Positions 25,272 to 34,278 are shown, numbered from the stretch's first letter. The stretch is 64,000 bases of DNA from Phytohabitans maris (GCF_031085175.1 NZ_JAVHUY010000007.1:1-64000); one strand, 5' to 3'. Numbers and translations are program-made. Notes: generated by a model not told the origin, from the sequence alone.

Positions 25272-26495
25272 ATGGCAGCGAGTAGGGCTGAACTGCTGGT
25301 GCGCAAACCAGGCCAACCGCCCGTTGTCAGCTACCTGGAGCTCTTCTTCGACCTGGTGTTCGTCTTCGCGCTGACTCAGCTTTCCCGATGGGGCCTCGAT
25401 CAGCTTGCGTCTCAGCACCAAGTTGCCGTGGCGGGTCAGGCGGTGCTGTTGCTTCTGGCTCTGATGATGGTCTGGCTGCTGACGGCGTGGATCACCAACG
25501 TGTACGACCCGCAGCGGCCGGAGATTCAACTGGTGGTTGCGACGGCCATGTTCGGCGCGTTGGTGATGGCGGTCGCGCTGCCCGAGGCGTTCGGCCCCAA
25601 GGCGCTTGAGTTCGCCGGCGCGTACGTCACGATACATATCGGTCGTGGCCTGGTCCTCGTGCCACTCCTGCGGGGGCAGGGAGAAGCCCAGCGCCGGGCG
25701 GCGGGGACACTGCTGTGGTTCGCGGTATCCGCCGTGTGGTGGATCGTCGGGGCCACCGCTGATGAGAATTCGACGCGTGTGGCGCTGTGGGCGCTGGCCT
25801 TGGCCATCGAGTACACGGGAGCGATGCTGTTCTTCCCGGCGCCGTGGGTCCGCCACCGGAGGTGGCCCGTCGTGGCCAAGCACATCGCCGAGCGCTACCT
25901 GCAGTTCTTCATCATCACCCTCGGCGAGTTGATCGCGGTCACCGGAGCTACAAACGGCGCGAACTATCTGGAAAGCGGTGGCTCGGTCGCCGCGTTCTTC
26001 ATATCGTTCGTCACGACCTTGCTGCTGTGGCGGACGTACCTGTACCGGGCCGGCGCGTTGCTGCCCGCCGCGATCGCAGCGGCTCCCGCGCCGGCGCGGC
26101 TCACCCGCGAGGCGTTACTCGCTCACCTGATCATGGTGGCCGGCATCGTCGCCGCCGACGCCGGCTTCGAACTGGTCATCGCCCAACCGATGGGGCACAC
26201 TTCTGTGACCTGGATCGGCCTCATCGTCGGCGGACCCGCCGTGTTCCTTGCCGGACGAGTCCTGTTCGGGCACGCGATATTCGCGCGGGTGTCCGAGTCC
26301 CGGGTGATCGGGGCACTACTGCTTGCTCTCACCGCGCCAGCGATGATCTTCCTACCGCCACTGGCCGTCGCCATCATGGTTACTCTCGTTCTCGTCGGCA
26401 TCGTCGTTTCCGACGTCATCCTCGCCAGGGGACGCCCACCCAAACCGCCCTCGCCACCTGATGGCCGACCTACGACAGGACGCGGCCGGACGTAG
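25272..26495 (+). CDS. ltrA: Low temperature requirement protein A family membrane protein
   Basis: The 407-residue protein is a typical LtrA: cytoplasmic N-terminus followed by the signature YLELFFDLVFVFALTQLSRW, about 10-11 hydrophobic spans, and a second conserved block HIAERYLQFFIITLGELIAV with the GE motif. The family sits in the membrane; its biochemical role is unknown. The C-terminal tail is short, Pro/Arg-rich and probably cytoplasmic. It stands alone, with degraded sequence downstream, so context gives no help. Confidence 0.88.
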   Translation: MAASRAELLVRKPGQPPVVSYLELFFDLVFVFALTQLSRWGLDQLASQHQVAVAGQAVLLLLALMMVWLLTAWITNVYDPQRPEIQLVVATAMFGALVMAVALPEAFGPKALEFAGAYVTIHIGRGLVLVPLLRGQGEAQRRAAGTLLWFAVSAVWWIVGATADENSTRVALWALALAIEYTGAMLFFPAPWVRHRRWPVVAKHIAERYLQFFIITLGELIAVTGATNGANYLESGGSVAAFFISFVTTLLLWRTYLYRAGALLPAAIAAAPAPARLTREALLAHLIMVAGIVAADAGFELVIAQPMGHTSVTWIGLIVGGPAVFLAGRVLFGHAIFARVSESRVIGALLLALTAPAMIFLPPLAVAIMVTLVLVGIVVSDVILARGRPPKPPSPPDGRPTTGRGRT

Positions 26496-26539
26496 CGCCC
26501 TGTCCCAGCCGTGCGGTCGGCCCCAGCGGGCTCAGCAGC

Positions 26540-26725
26540 CGGCCCCGCGGTGGCCTGCGCGACGCGCTGCCCGATGAGGTCTGCGAACGCCTGGGCCTGC
26601 GTGCCGGTGGTCACCCGGACACCGGCGTACCGGGAGAGGCCGGCGGGCAGCTCGCTGCCTTCGTCCGGGACTGCCGGCCACCCGGTCTGGGAGTGCGTCT
26701 GGTAGGCGTCCGCGATGCGCAGGCA
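26540..26725 (-). pseudogene. Possible remnant of a small actinobacterial membrane protein
   Basis: On the minus strand about 60 residues (ADAYQTHSQTGWPAVPDEGS, ELPAGLSRYAGVRVTTGTQA, QAFADLIGQRVAQATAGP) resemble the extracytoplasmic part of small conserved membrane proteins found in Micromonosporaceae; this is recalled similarity, not searched. No membrane segments or start codon remain in frame. It is probably a fragment in a decayed 870-base region. Confidence 0.3.
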
Positions 26726-27049
26726 TCCGCCTCGCGCCACGGCGGCGTGGCGATCTGGAGCGACACGGGCAGCGGCGCCGACCCGGGGTGCAGGGGCCGG
26801 AGGAGGAGCCGCCGGAGTTGCGGGCGAGGTCGTACGGGTTGCGGGGCCGGCCGCACGCTGCCTGCCCCCGAGCACCCCGACGGTGGCCACGCCGCCACGC
26901 CGGCGCCACCAGAGCACAACAGCACCAACACCGAGCCGGCCCCGGCGCCGCCCCGGCCGCCCCTGCAGGTAGCCCTCACCCCAGCCGCCGCCGAGTCACG
27001 CACACCCCCAAGCCCAGCTCACAACAGCTGGGCAACTCACCACGCCCCG

Positions 27050-27151
27050 ACTCAGGGTTGGTTTCCGGTCTGGTTCGTCCCGGTGCCCGAGGTGGCCAGC
27101 CTGGCCGAGCTCAACGACCGGTTCTCCGCGCTGTGCTCCTGGACGCGTTGA
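27050..27151 (+). pseudogene. IS21-family IstA transposase, short C-terminal fragment
   Basis: About 30 codons read WFVPVPEVASLAELNDRFSA before a stop. The PVPxVxSLxELN motif is a common feature of the C-terminal region of IS21 IstA transposases. Nothing upstream or downstream continues the match; sequence between 26726 and 27049 shows no gene I can identify. Confidence 0.45.
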
Positions 27152-27307
27152 CGCCAGAGGCGAGTGCCGGACGCTGCTCGCGCCGAAGATCCTGGTCATC
27201 GGGCCAGGAGGCGTCGCGACCGACAGCATACGCATGTCTAATCTTCCGGTAACATGTTTCGCAGGTGGCTGCTGAGCATGGGTTTAGTTCCAATACGCAC
27301 GCCGGAC

Positions 27308-27335
27308 TTGACATGAATACGTATGCAACGATACT
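27308..27335 (+). promoter_or_regulatory. Promoter with LacI-type operator candidate
   Basis: TTGACA (27308-27313), a 16-base spacer and GATACT (27330-27335) form a good promoter for the gene at 27369. The spacer holds a palindromic AATACGTATGC (27316-27326). A near copy (AACACGTATAC, 9 of 11 bases) occurs in the promoter at 34235-34262. The LacI regulator at 29994-31016 lies between the two targets and is the likely binder. Confidence 0.6.
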
Positions 27336-27368
27336 GGTTCTTAGCGCAGGTCTAGCGAAGGATGTGAC

Positions 27369-28238
27369 GTGGAGCAGCTCAGACCCTTCACCCGCAGTCA
27401 GATCATCGACCGCCTTCGGGCGACCATCGCTGCCGGCGAGCCGGTTGTGGCGGCGGGCTGCAGCTCCGGCCTCATCGCCCGGTCAGCCGTAGCGGGTGGC
27501 GCCGATCTGGTCGTCGTATACAACACCGGTCGTACACGGCTCATGGGTCTGCGCACCACCCACCTTCTGAACCACGCGAACCCCACGACAGTGGCGATGT
27601 TCCCAGAGATCCAGAACGTCGTTGACACCGTGCCGATCATCGGCGGTGCCGAGCCGCAGGACCCGGCGTTCATGCGGCTCTCGCGCCTGGTCGACCTTTT
27701 CCAGTCCACCGGGTTCGACGGCATCATCAACTTCCCGACCGTCGGCCCATACAGCGCACCTGACCGTGAACTCGTCCGCCTCGGGCATCGTCGTGACGAG
27801 GAGATGGTCGAGCATGCCAGGGCCGGCGACTACTTCACCATGTGCTACGCGTACACCGCCGAGCAGGCTCGCGGCCAAGCCTCAGCGGGCGCGGACGTCA
27901 TCGTCCCGCACGCCGGCTGGACGACGGGCGGGCAGTCGGGCGCCGGGCAGGCAGCAAGCTCCCTCGCCGCCTGCTGCGAGCTCGTCCAGACGATCCTGGA
28001 ATCAGCGCGGCGGGAGAACCCGGACGTGATCGTCCTAGCCCACGGCGGCAGCATCTCCTCACCGGCGGACACTCGTGTCCTGTACGAGCAGACCGACGCT
28101 CAGGGGTTCGTCGGAGCGTCGAGCGTCGAGCGCGTACCCATCGAGAACGCGATCCTCGCTTCAGTCTCGTCCTTGCGGAACATGACGGTGAAGTCGCGAA
28201 CCTTCTCCCCCGACGTCATGACGGAGGTCAAGGCATGA
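27369..28238 (+). CDS. TIM-barrel PEP-hydrolase-like protein, copy 1
   Basis: The 289-residue protein belongs to the phosphoenolpyruvate hydrolase-like TIM-barrel family (found fused or next to Tm-1-like/UPF0261 proteins). Blocks include EPVVAAGCSSGLIARSAVAG, GADLVVVYNTGRTRLMGL, FDGIINFPTVG and VIVLAHGGSISSPADTR. The true reaction of the family is poorly known. The GTG start at 27369 has a GAAGGA site. It overlaps a paralogue by four bases, and the UPF0261 partner is at 34279-35417 on the other strand, apparently under the same operator. A role in catabolism of the imported sugar is inferred. Confidence 0.78.
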   Translation: MEQLRPFTRSQIIDRLRATIAAGEPVVAAGCSSGLIARSAVAGGADLVVVYNTGRTRLMGLRTTHLLNHANPTTVAMFPEIQNVVDTVPIIGGAEPQDPAFMRLSRLVDLFQSTGFDGIINFPTVGPYSAPDRELVRLGHRRDEEMVEHARAGDYFTMCYAYTAEQARGQASAGADVIVPHAGWTTGGQSGAGQAASSLAACCELVQTILESARRENPDVIVLAHGGSISSPADTRVLYEQTDAQGFVGASSVERVPIENAILASVSSLRNMTVKSRTFSPDVMTEVKA

Positions 28239-29086
28239 TTCCCGAGCGGAACTTCAGTCGAGAGTCGATCCTCGAGCGGCTGCGCCGGCGCCGCGAGTAC
28301 GGACAGCCGATCGTCGGTGTCGCGGCGGGGGTCGGGATCATCGCCAAGTTCGCCGAGCAGGGGGACGCCGACCTGATCTTCGTCCTCTCGACCAGCCTTT
28401 CGCGCAACATGGGTGTCCCGACGACTGTCACGATGGGGAACGCCATCGACACGACGCTCGGGATGTATCCCGAGATCGACAACATCGTCGAGCGTACGCC
28501 CATCGTCGGCGGTCTGGAGGCCTCCGACGGCACCCGGCGGCGGGTGGGGCGCGTCGTCGACCAGTATCGACGGCTGGGCTTCGATGGCGTCGCCAACTTT
28601 CCCACCCTGGCTGCGGCACCGGAGAACCTTGCCGTGCGCGACGACGTCGGCGCGGGAATCGTATTGGAGTATGACCTCGTCCGCGAGGCACGCGCTCGTG
28701 GCATGTTCGCCGCGGCGTTCGTGTACAACCCCCGACACGCCGCGCCGTTCGTCGAGGCCGGCGCCGACCTCGTCGTGGCGCGGTGCGGCGTCACGGTAGG
28801 CGGGCTTTCCGGACCCATTCGTGGCGAACTGTCTACGGAGGAGGAACTCGAACGGATCAGGGCCACGTGTGACCAGGCTCGGGCCGTCGACCCGGACGTC
28901 CTCTGCCTAGCGCAGGGAGGCAGCCTGCGAACCCCTGACGACCTGGAACGGGTCTATGCGAACACCGACGTCGATGGCGTCATGTGCGAATCAAGCATCG
29001 AACGGATCCCGGTCGAACAGGCCATCCAGGCCGAGGTCGAGGCCTTCAAGGCCCTCCGGCTCCGAACCACTGCCCCGATCGTGTAG
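28235..29086 (+). CDS. TIM-barrel PEP-hydrolase-like protein, copy 2
   Basis: The 283-residue protein is a divergent paralogue of the preceding gene product: QPIVGVAAGVGIIAKFAEQG, GDADLIFVLSTSLSRNMGVP, FDGVANFPTLAAAPENLAV, VLCLAQGGSLRTPDDLERVY. Alignment by eye covers the whole length. The glycine/cysteine at the first strand differs (AAGCSSG versus AAGVGIG), suggesting different active sites or a hetero-oligomer. ATGA overlap with copy 1 indicates coupled translation and probably stoichiometric expression. Confidence 0.78.
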   Translation: MIPERNFSRESILERLRRRREYGQPIVGVAAGVGIIAKFAEQGDADLIFVLSTSLSRNMGVPTTVTMGNAIDTTLGMYPEIDNIVERTPIVGGLEASDGTRRRVGRVVDQYRRLGFDGVANFPTLAAAPENLAVRDDVGAGIVLEYDLVREARARGMFAAAFVYNPRHAAPFVEAGADLVVARCGVTVGGLSGPIRGELSTEEELERIRATCDQARAVDPDVLCLAQGGSLRTPDDLERVYANTDVDGVMCESSIERIPVEQAIQAEVEAFKALRLRTTAPIV

Positions 29087-29124
29087 GGGCATCTGATCGC
29101 CACTTGCAAAGGGGCGTGTGTGCT

Positions 29125-29982
29125 ATGAAGACCTACGATGTCGTCTGTGCGGGTGCGGCGTATTTCGACACGATCTCTCTCTCAGTGGCCGTCAGCCCTT
29201 CCGGACGCGCGACCATAGCCACCGACCAGACCAAGGGGTCCTGCGGCCAGGCCCTATCCGCGGCGATCGGTCTGGCTCGCGTGGGCCTCCGCGTCGCGTT
29301 CTGCGGTGTCGTCGGCGACGACGAACGGGGAGTTCTCGTCCGGGAGATCCTACAGGCGGAAGGCGTCGACACCGCCGCGCTCCGCACGCTTCCTGGACTA
29401 GCGACGAGCCGGTACGCAGTCGACCTCGGCCCGGCGGCGAAACGCCGGTCGCACCGTCCGCGGTATCCGGCGCCGAGGACGGAGGACCTCCGGGAAGTCC
29501 GGGGACGCTGGCTCCACGTCGACAGCGTCGGCTATCCGCCGGCGATGGCCGCGCAGACCATCCACACGCCGGCTGAGCGAGCCTGGATGAGTGTCGACGC
29601 GACCGAACCGGTACCCGCGCTGTCGCTCGCCGGGGTCAACCTCTTCGTGGCCACGGCGCCTGTTCTGACGCAGCGGTATGACGCCCGATCGGTCCCGGCC
29701 GCGGTCACCTCGGCTGCCGCGGAGGCAACCGGCACCTGGACGGTCACGACGGATCGTTCGTGCGGATGGGTCACCCAGTCGGGAAAGGCGGCCCGTTGCG
29801 ATCTGGACCGCGAGATCTCTCCGCGGGTGCGGACCATGCTGCCAGCCGCGACGCTGGCCGAGGTGATACAGGGCTGGGACGCTGCCTCCGCGCTACGGAT
29901 CGCCTGCACCACCACCGCCGGGCGGATGCTCGACGCGCTCCAGCTCCCGTCGGCGAGTACGAGGGTCGCGATCCACGTCTGA
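29125..29982 (+). CDS. PfkB/ribokinase-fold protein lacking the GAGD motif
   Basis: The 285-residue protein starts like a PfkB sugar kinase (YDVVCAGAAYFDTISLSVAV; TKGSCGQALSAAIGLARVGL; FCGVVGDDERGVLVREILQA). The C-terminal DTxGAGD loop, which supplies the catalytic Asp and anion hole, is not found; the tail reads TTAGRMLDALQLPSASTR. It is also short for the family. It may be an inactive or binding-only homologue, or a decaying gene. It follows copy 2 after 38 bases and ends 11 bases from the convergent LacI gene. Confidence 0.62.
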   Translation: MKTYDVVCAGAAYFDTISLSVAVSPSGRATIATDQTKGSCGQALSAAIGLARVGLRVAFCGVVGDDERGVLVREILQAEGVDTAALRTLPGLATSRYAVDLGPAAKRRSHRPRYPAPRTEDLREVRGRWLHVDSVGYPPAMAAQTIHTPAERAWMSVDATEPVPALSLAGVNLFVATAPVLTQRYDARSVPAAVTSAAAEATGTWTVTTDRSCGWVTQSGKAARCDLDREISPRVRTMLPAATLAEVIQGWDAASALRIACTTTAGRMLDALQLPSASTRVAIHV

Positions 29983-29993
29983 GCCCGCCGGCA

Positions 29994-31016
29994 CTACCCG
30001 GTGGATGGTGGCCCGTGCGTCGCGCGCTTGACGAGCGTCGTGGGGATCATCAGGCTCTCGTGGGACCGTTTGGGGTCCTCGATGCGGGCCAGGAGCATGC
30101 GCACCGACTCGGCTGCCATGGTAGGGAGCTCGTAGCGGACGGTCGTGAGCTGGAAGACGTCCCAGGACGCCATCGCGATGTCGTCGAAGCCGACAATCGT
30201 CAAGTCTTCGGGCACGCGTAGGCCGAGCGAGCGGGCGGCGTTGTAGGCGCCGATGGCCAGAACATCGTTGGCGCAGAAGACCGATGTCGGCCGCCGAGTG
30301 GACGACAGCAACTGGACGGCGCGCTCGTGTCCGGACTCATAGCTGAACGGACCGTGTAGGGCACGCGATGCCGGTAGGGCGATTCCATGTTCCGCGAGCT
30401 CCTCCCGAAAACCCCGTTCGCGATCGCGTGCGTTGCTGGCGTCACCCGGCCCGAGGACCGCGGCGATCCGTCGATGACCGATCTCCACAATCAGCGATGC
30501 GGCGAGCCGGGCACCCGCGGCGTTGTCAGTGGAGCACATGTCCGCCTCAACAAGGTCGAGGACACGGTTGACGAGCACATACGGGATGCGACGGTCTTTG
30601 AGGACCTGCGGGAGATTCGAACCCATCGGCGACGTGGTCAGCAGGACGCCCGCCAGTGAGCCGTTCAGGAGGTCGCGGACGACGTTGAATCCCGACTCGC
30701 CCGGATCCGCGATCAGCACCGATCGGTAGCCTGCCCCATCGAGCTCGCGGCGAAGAGGCTCGATCAGCTCGGGGTAGAAGGGGTTCGTCAACTCCGGCAC
30801 GACGATGCCCACCAGGTTCGTTCGCCGCGTCGACAAGCTACGCCCCGTCTCGTTGAGAACGTAGCCGAGGGCGTCGGCCGCGCGGCGAACCTTCTCGATC
30901 GTCGCCGCCGCGACCCCCGGTTCTCCTCGGAGGGCGCGCGACACCGTCGGTTGCGATACACCGGCTAGGCGTGCCACATCCGCACTCGTCACTGGCTTCT
31001 GGACCGTCATGGCCAT
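29994..31016 (-). CDS. LacI-family transcriptional regulator
   Basis: The 340-residue regulator has the N-terminal LacI helix-turn-helix (SADVARLAGVSQPTVSRALR) and hinge (LGYVLNETGRSLSTRRTNLV), then a periplasmic-binding-protein-like effector domain (residues 65-335; VFCANDVLAIGAYNAARSLG, IVGFDDIA). It should repress until a sugar or derivative binds. The ATG at 31016 follows an AAAGGGG site. Its gene lies downstream of the sugar ABC transporter genes and between two promoters that share a palindromic motif, which makes it the likely local repressor. Confidence 0.88.
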   Translation of the reverse strand: MAMTVQKPVTSADVARLAGVSQPTVSRALRGEPGVAAATIEKVRRAADALGYVLNETGRSLSTRRTNLVGIVVPELTNPFYPELIEPLRRELDGAGYRSVLIADPGESGFNVVRDLLNGSLAGVLLTTSPMGSNLPQVLKDRRIPYVLVNRVLDLVEADMCSTDNAAGARLAASLIVEIGHRRIAAVLGPGDASNARDRERGFREELAEHGIALPASRALHGPFSYESGHERAVQLLSSTRRPTSVFCANDVLAIGAYNAARSLGLRVPEDLTIVGFDDIAMASWDVFQLTTVRYELPTMAAESVRMLLARIEDPKRSHESLMIPTTLVKRATHGPPSTG

Positions 31017-31061
31017 CCGGAACCCCTTTGCACTGTCTCCTACCAGTGTCGTGACATTTGG

Positions 31062-31094
31062 GGGCCGACGCACGCCTGAAACGTGCGTCGGCCC
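31062..31094 (-). terminator. Strong hairpin terminator of the ABC transporter operon
   Basis: GGGCCGACGCACG (31062-31074) and CGTGCGTCGGCCC (31082-31094) form a perfect 13-bp stem with a 7-base loop, 18 bases beyond the stop of the solute-binding gene. There is no T-run, as is common for high-GC terminators. It separates the transporter genes from the LacI gene on the same strand. Confidence 0.75.
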
Positions 31095-31112
31095 TCCAAT
31101 ATGGAACTGTTA

Positions 31113-32414
31113 CTAGCTCCCGCCCTTGCCGTAGGCCACCTGCATGGCGGCCAGTACGTCGTCCACCGACTTGCGGTGGGCCAGTGCGTCCTGCATGCCC
31201 TCGATCAGCGCCTGCCGGATCTCTGGGTTGGGCCAGATGTTCTCAGGCATCGACACGAAACGGCCGTTCTCGATGTACTTCGTCCATTCCTCCGAGAACT
31301 GGCTCGGCTTCCAGGTGTTCGGGTCCTTGAAGACCGGCATCGCGCCCTTCTCGGGGCCGTCGGTCGCCGAGTTGATGTAGAGCGTGTTCACCTCCGGTGT
31401 GGCGAAGAACCGGACGAAGGACTTCGCCATCTCCACATTGCCCTTTGCGTTCACCGCGAGCCCGAAGTGCTGGAAGATCGTCTGCCAGTCGTTGTCTGGG
31501 TTGTCGTCCGCCGGGTACGCCGCCAGAGTGAAGGTAGCTTTCGGGTTGAACGGCAACGCGTAGAGGATCTCCTGCCCGTGTGTGAACGTGGCGAGCGCGT
31601 CGCCGCGTGCCCATCGCTTCTGAACCTCGACGTTGTCGACGCCGGCGTAGTCGTCGTTGAAGCATCCGGCGTCGGTCATGTCGACGTTGCGCTGGAGCAC
31701 CGTCTTCCAGCCCGAGTCGGCGAACATGGCCTTGCCTCTGGCCATGTCCTCGTCGAAGGCGCGATCTTGGCCGTAAACGAGCTCGGCATACGAGGCGTAC
31801 GCCGGGAAGTACGTGAGGTTCGGCTCGACGATGCCCTGTGCGTAGGCGACTTTGCCGGCCTGCCGCGCCGCCTTGCAGAAGGGAATGACCTCGCTCCATT
31901 TCGTCGGGACCTGCAGGCCGGCCGCCATCATGGCCTCGTTGTTGTAGATCGGCGCGAATCCGGTGATGACGCCCATGAAGCTCACGACCCGGCCTTGGTC
32001 GTCCTCCATATTGGGCAGGAGCGCCTTCGGAACGTCCTTGACCCACGGCTCCTCGGACAGGTCGGCGAGGAAACCGTCCTTGCTGAGCACCTTGATACCG
32101 AGGGGGGTCCCGCCTCCCGGCCATGAGACGACGATGTCGGGGGCGGTGCCCGCCGAGAACTGCGTCCTCAGCGTGGTGAACATGTTCTGACCGGAGAAGT
32201 AGTCGACCTGGACGTTCACGTCCGGGTTCTGGGCCTTGAACCGGGCCACGACGGCTTCCATTGCCGCCTTGTTGCCTGCCTCCCACGCGATGCGCAGAGT
32301 GTTCGGGTCGTCGCCGGATCCGCTACCGGAGCAGCCGGCCAGGGCAGCGACGCTTGTAAGCGAAAGAGCAACCACGGCTCGGGCGAGCCGCGATACTGAC
32401 ATTGTTCTGGTCAA
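31113..32414 (-). CDS. Carbohydrate ABC transporter solute-binding lipoprotein
   Basis: The 433-residue protein starts with a lipoprotein signal ending in VAALAGCSG (Cys about residue 28) and continues as an extracellular family 1 sugar-binding protein (MalE/UgpB type): LRIAWEAGNKAAMEAVVARF, GTAPDIVVSWPGGG, KSFVRFFATPEVNTLYINSA. It captures the substrate for the two permeases encoded just upstream. No ATPase gene is present; such actinobacterial systems usually share a general MsiK-type ATPase encoded elsewhere. It is the last gene of the three-gene operon. Confidence 0.88.
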   Translation of the reverse strand: MTRTMSVSRLARAVVALSLTSVAALAGCSGSGSGDDPNTLRIAWEAGNKAAMEAVVARFKAQNPDVNVQVDYFSGQNMFTTLRTQFSAGTAPDIVVSWPGGGTPLGIKVLSKDGFLADLSEEPWVKDVPKALLPNMEDDQGRVVSFMGVITGFAPIYNNEAMMAAGLQVPTKWSEVIPFCKAARQAGKVAYAQGIVEPNLTYFPAYASYAELVYGQDRAFDEDMARGKAMFADSGWKTVLQRNVDMTDAGCFNDDYAGVDNVEVQKRWARGDALATFTHGQEILYALPFNPKATFTLAAYPADDNPDNDWQTIFQHFGLAVNAKGNVEMAKSFVRFFATPEVNTLYINSATDGPEKGAMPVFKDPNTWKPSQFSEEWTKYIENGRFVSMPENIWPNPEIRQALIEGMQDALAHRKSVDDVLAAMQVAYGKGGS

Positions 32415-32462
32415 GGCTCTACCTTTCTGTGCGATGTGTGGTGGGCGTGCTGGCGCCCACCT

Positions 32463-33284
32463 TCATCCTTTGAGGCCGGAGGAGTAGCCGCGGAACACGG
32501 CCTTCTGCATGGCCAGGAAGGCGATGAGAATGGGAACGGATGTCATGATCAGCGAGGCGAAGATGAGGTGCCACTGCGCGCCGTAAGTGGAGACGAAGGT
32601 GTACACCGCCAACGGCAGGGTCGCGTTTCCGGATCCGGTGAGAAACAGCAGCGGGGTGTAGAAGTCGTTCCAGATGGCCACCGCGTTCAGAATCACCACT
32701 GTGCCGGTGATCGGGCGCACCATAGGCAGGATCACATGCCAGAACGCCTGGAGGCGGTTGGCGCCGTCGAGGGCGGCCGCCTCGTCGTAGTCGCGCGGGA
32801 CGGAGCGCAGGAACTCGGTGTAGAGGAAGATGCACAGCGGCATCTGGACACCGGCGTACAACAGGACGAGAGACCACACGCCGCCGACCAGACCGAGGTT
32901 TCGCATGGTCACGTAGAGCGGGATCAGCGCTAGCTGGAATGGCAGCAGCAGGCCGAAGACGAAGGTCGCGTAGGCGAGCCTGGACCAGCGGGCGGTCACG
33001 CGCGCCAGCGGGTAGGCAGCGAGTGAGGCCGTGACCACCAACAGCCCCACGCTGGCGACGGTGACCACGATGCTCGAGATAGCCGCCCGCCCCAGGTTGG
33101 CAGACGTCCACGCCTCTGTGAAGTTGGCCAGCGTGGGGTGTGTTGTCGGCACGAGTTGAGGGGTTGGGTCGTCCGGACGTTTGAAGGCCGACACGACCAG
33201 CACGTAGACGGGAATCAGATAGACGATCGCGACCGCGTACAGGATGATTTCGAGGGTAAGTGTCCCTTTCCGATAGCGGTTCAT
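32463..33284 (-). CDS. Carbohydrate ABC transporter permease (MalG type)
   Basis: The 273-residue inner membrane protein has six predicted spans and the coupling loop DYDEAAALDGANRLQAFWHV, followed by ILPMVRP, that contacts the ATPase. The ending MQKAVFRGYSSGLKG is typical of MalG/LacG-like permeases. Its ATG overlaps the stop of the MalF-type gene. It forms the channel with that protein. Confidence 0.88.
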   Translation of the reverse strand: MNRYRKGTLTLEIILYAVAIVYLIPVYVLVVSAFKRPDDPTPQLVPTTHPTLANFTEAWTSANLGRAAISSIVVTVASVGLLVVTASLAAYPLARVTARWSRLAYATFVFGLLLPFQLALIPLYVTMRNLGLVGGVWSLVLLYAGVQMPLCIFLYTEFLRSVPRDYDEAAALDGANRLQAFWHVILPMVRPITGTVVILNAVAIWNDFYTPLLFLTGSGNATLPLAVYTFVSTYGAQWHLIFASLIMTSVPILIAFLAMQKAVFRGYSSGLKG

Positions 33285-34228
33285 CGGCGATAGTCCCTCC
33301 GGTTGGCGATGCGTAGCTGCACAACCGCGAACAGAAGTGCGAGAAGAGTCAGGACGACGGCGATCGCGGTGGAATAGCCGAACTTTCCGAACACGAACGC
33401 CTCCTGATAAAGCATGGTCGACAGGGTGTGCGTCGACGTGCCAGGACCACCGCGGGTGATGATCCAAACTTGGTCGAAGATCTTGAGTCCGCTGATGGCC
33501 ACCAGGAGGAAGCCGATGGTCGCCGCCGGACGCAGCATCGGAAGCGTAATGTGACGGAAGACGCGGACCGGACCTGCGCCGTCGAGCCGTGCCGACTCGA
33601 TCAGTTCGTCAGGAACGTTCTGTAGCCCTGCCAGATAGATCACCATCAGGTACCCGGAGAACTGCCACAGGATCACGGCGACGATCGCCCAACGCGCGAG
33701 GTTCGGCTCGGCCAGCCACTCCTGCTGGAGCGACTTGAGACCCACCATGCCGAGGATCGTGTTGATGGGCCCGTCCGGGTAGTACATGTAACGCCACAAC
33801 GCCGCGACCACGACCGGGGTCACCACCACGGGGGAGAAGAACACGACGCGCATCAGACCCCTGGACTTGATCTTGGAGTTCAATGCGACGGCGAGGAGCA
33901 GGCCGGCGGCGTTCTGCAGCAGGACCAGCACGACGGTGACAGCGACCGTGTTGAAGAGGGCCTGCTTGGCCAGGTCGTCCTGCACCATCCGGCGGAAGTT
34001 CTCAAGACCCACCCAGTTGAAGTCTGCACTCAGCCCGTTCCAGTCAGTGAAGGCGTAGACGGCACCTTGGACCGAAGGGATGAGCAGGCTGCCGAACAGG
34101 AAGAACGCGGCGGGCAGCATGAAGGCGACGCCCCACCAGTCATGACGCCGCCGACGGCGCGGCGAGCGCCGTTCGACGGTCTGCTGCCCTCCGGCCGGCC
34201 TGGCGGCCGTCGCTACGGCACTCTCCAT
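33281..34228 (-). CDS. Carbohydrate ABC transporter permease (MalF type)
   Basis: The 315-residue protein has an arginine-rich cytoplasmic N-terminus, about six membrane spans and the coupling loop PDELIESARLDGAGPVRVF, then RHITLPMLRP. It is the first gene of the transporter operon. The likely transcription start of the promoter at 34235-34262 falls almost on the ATG, and no ribosome site is possible upstream of it, so the mRNA is probably leaderless. Confidence 0.87.
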   Translation of the reverse strand: MESAVATAARPAGGQQTVERRSPRRRRRHDWWGVAFMLPAAFFLFGSLLIPSVQGAVYAFTDWNGLSADFNWVGLENFRRMVQDDLAKQALFNTVAVTVVLVLLQNAAGLLLAVALNSKIKSRGLMRVVFFSPVVVTPVVVAALWRYMYYPDGPINTILGMVGLKSLQQEWLAEPNLARWAIVAVILWQFSGYLMVIYLAGLQNVPDELIESARLDGAGPVRVFRHITLPMLRPAATIGFLLVAISGLKIFDQVWIITRGGPGTSTHTLSTMLYQEAFVFGKFGYSTAIAVVLTLLALLFAVVQLRIANRRDYRR

Positions 34229-34234
34229 GACACA

Positions 34235-34262
34235 AATGTATACGTGTTTACGCAGATGTCAA
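34235..34262 (-). promoter_or_regulatory. Promoter and operator of the sugar ABC operon
   Basis: On the minus strand TTGACA (34262-34257), a 16-base spacer and TACATT (34240-34235) lie directly before the ATG at 34228. AACACGTATAC (34248-34238) overlaps the spacer and -10, matching the operator candidate at 27316-27326 in 9 of 11 positions. Blocking polymerase here would fit LacI repression. Confidence 0.65.
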
Positions 34263-34278
34263 GAGATGTATTCACCCA

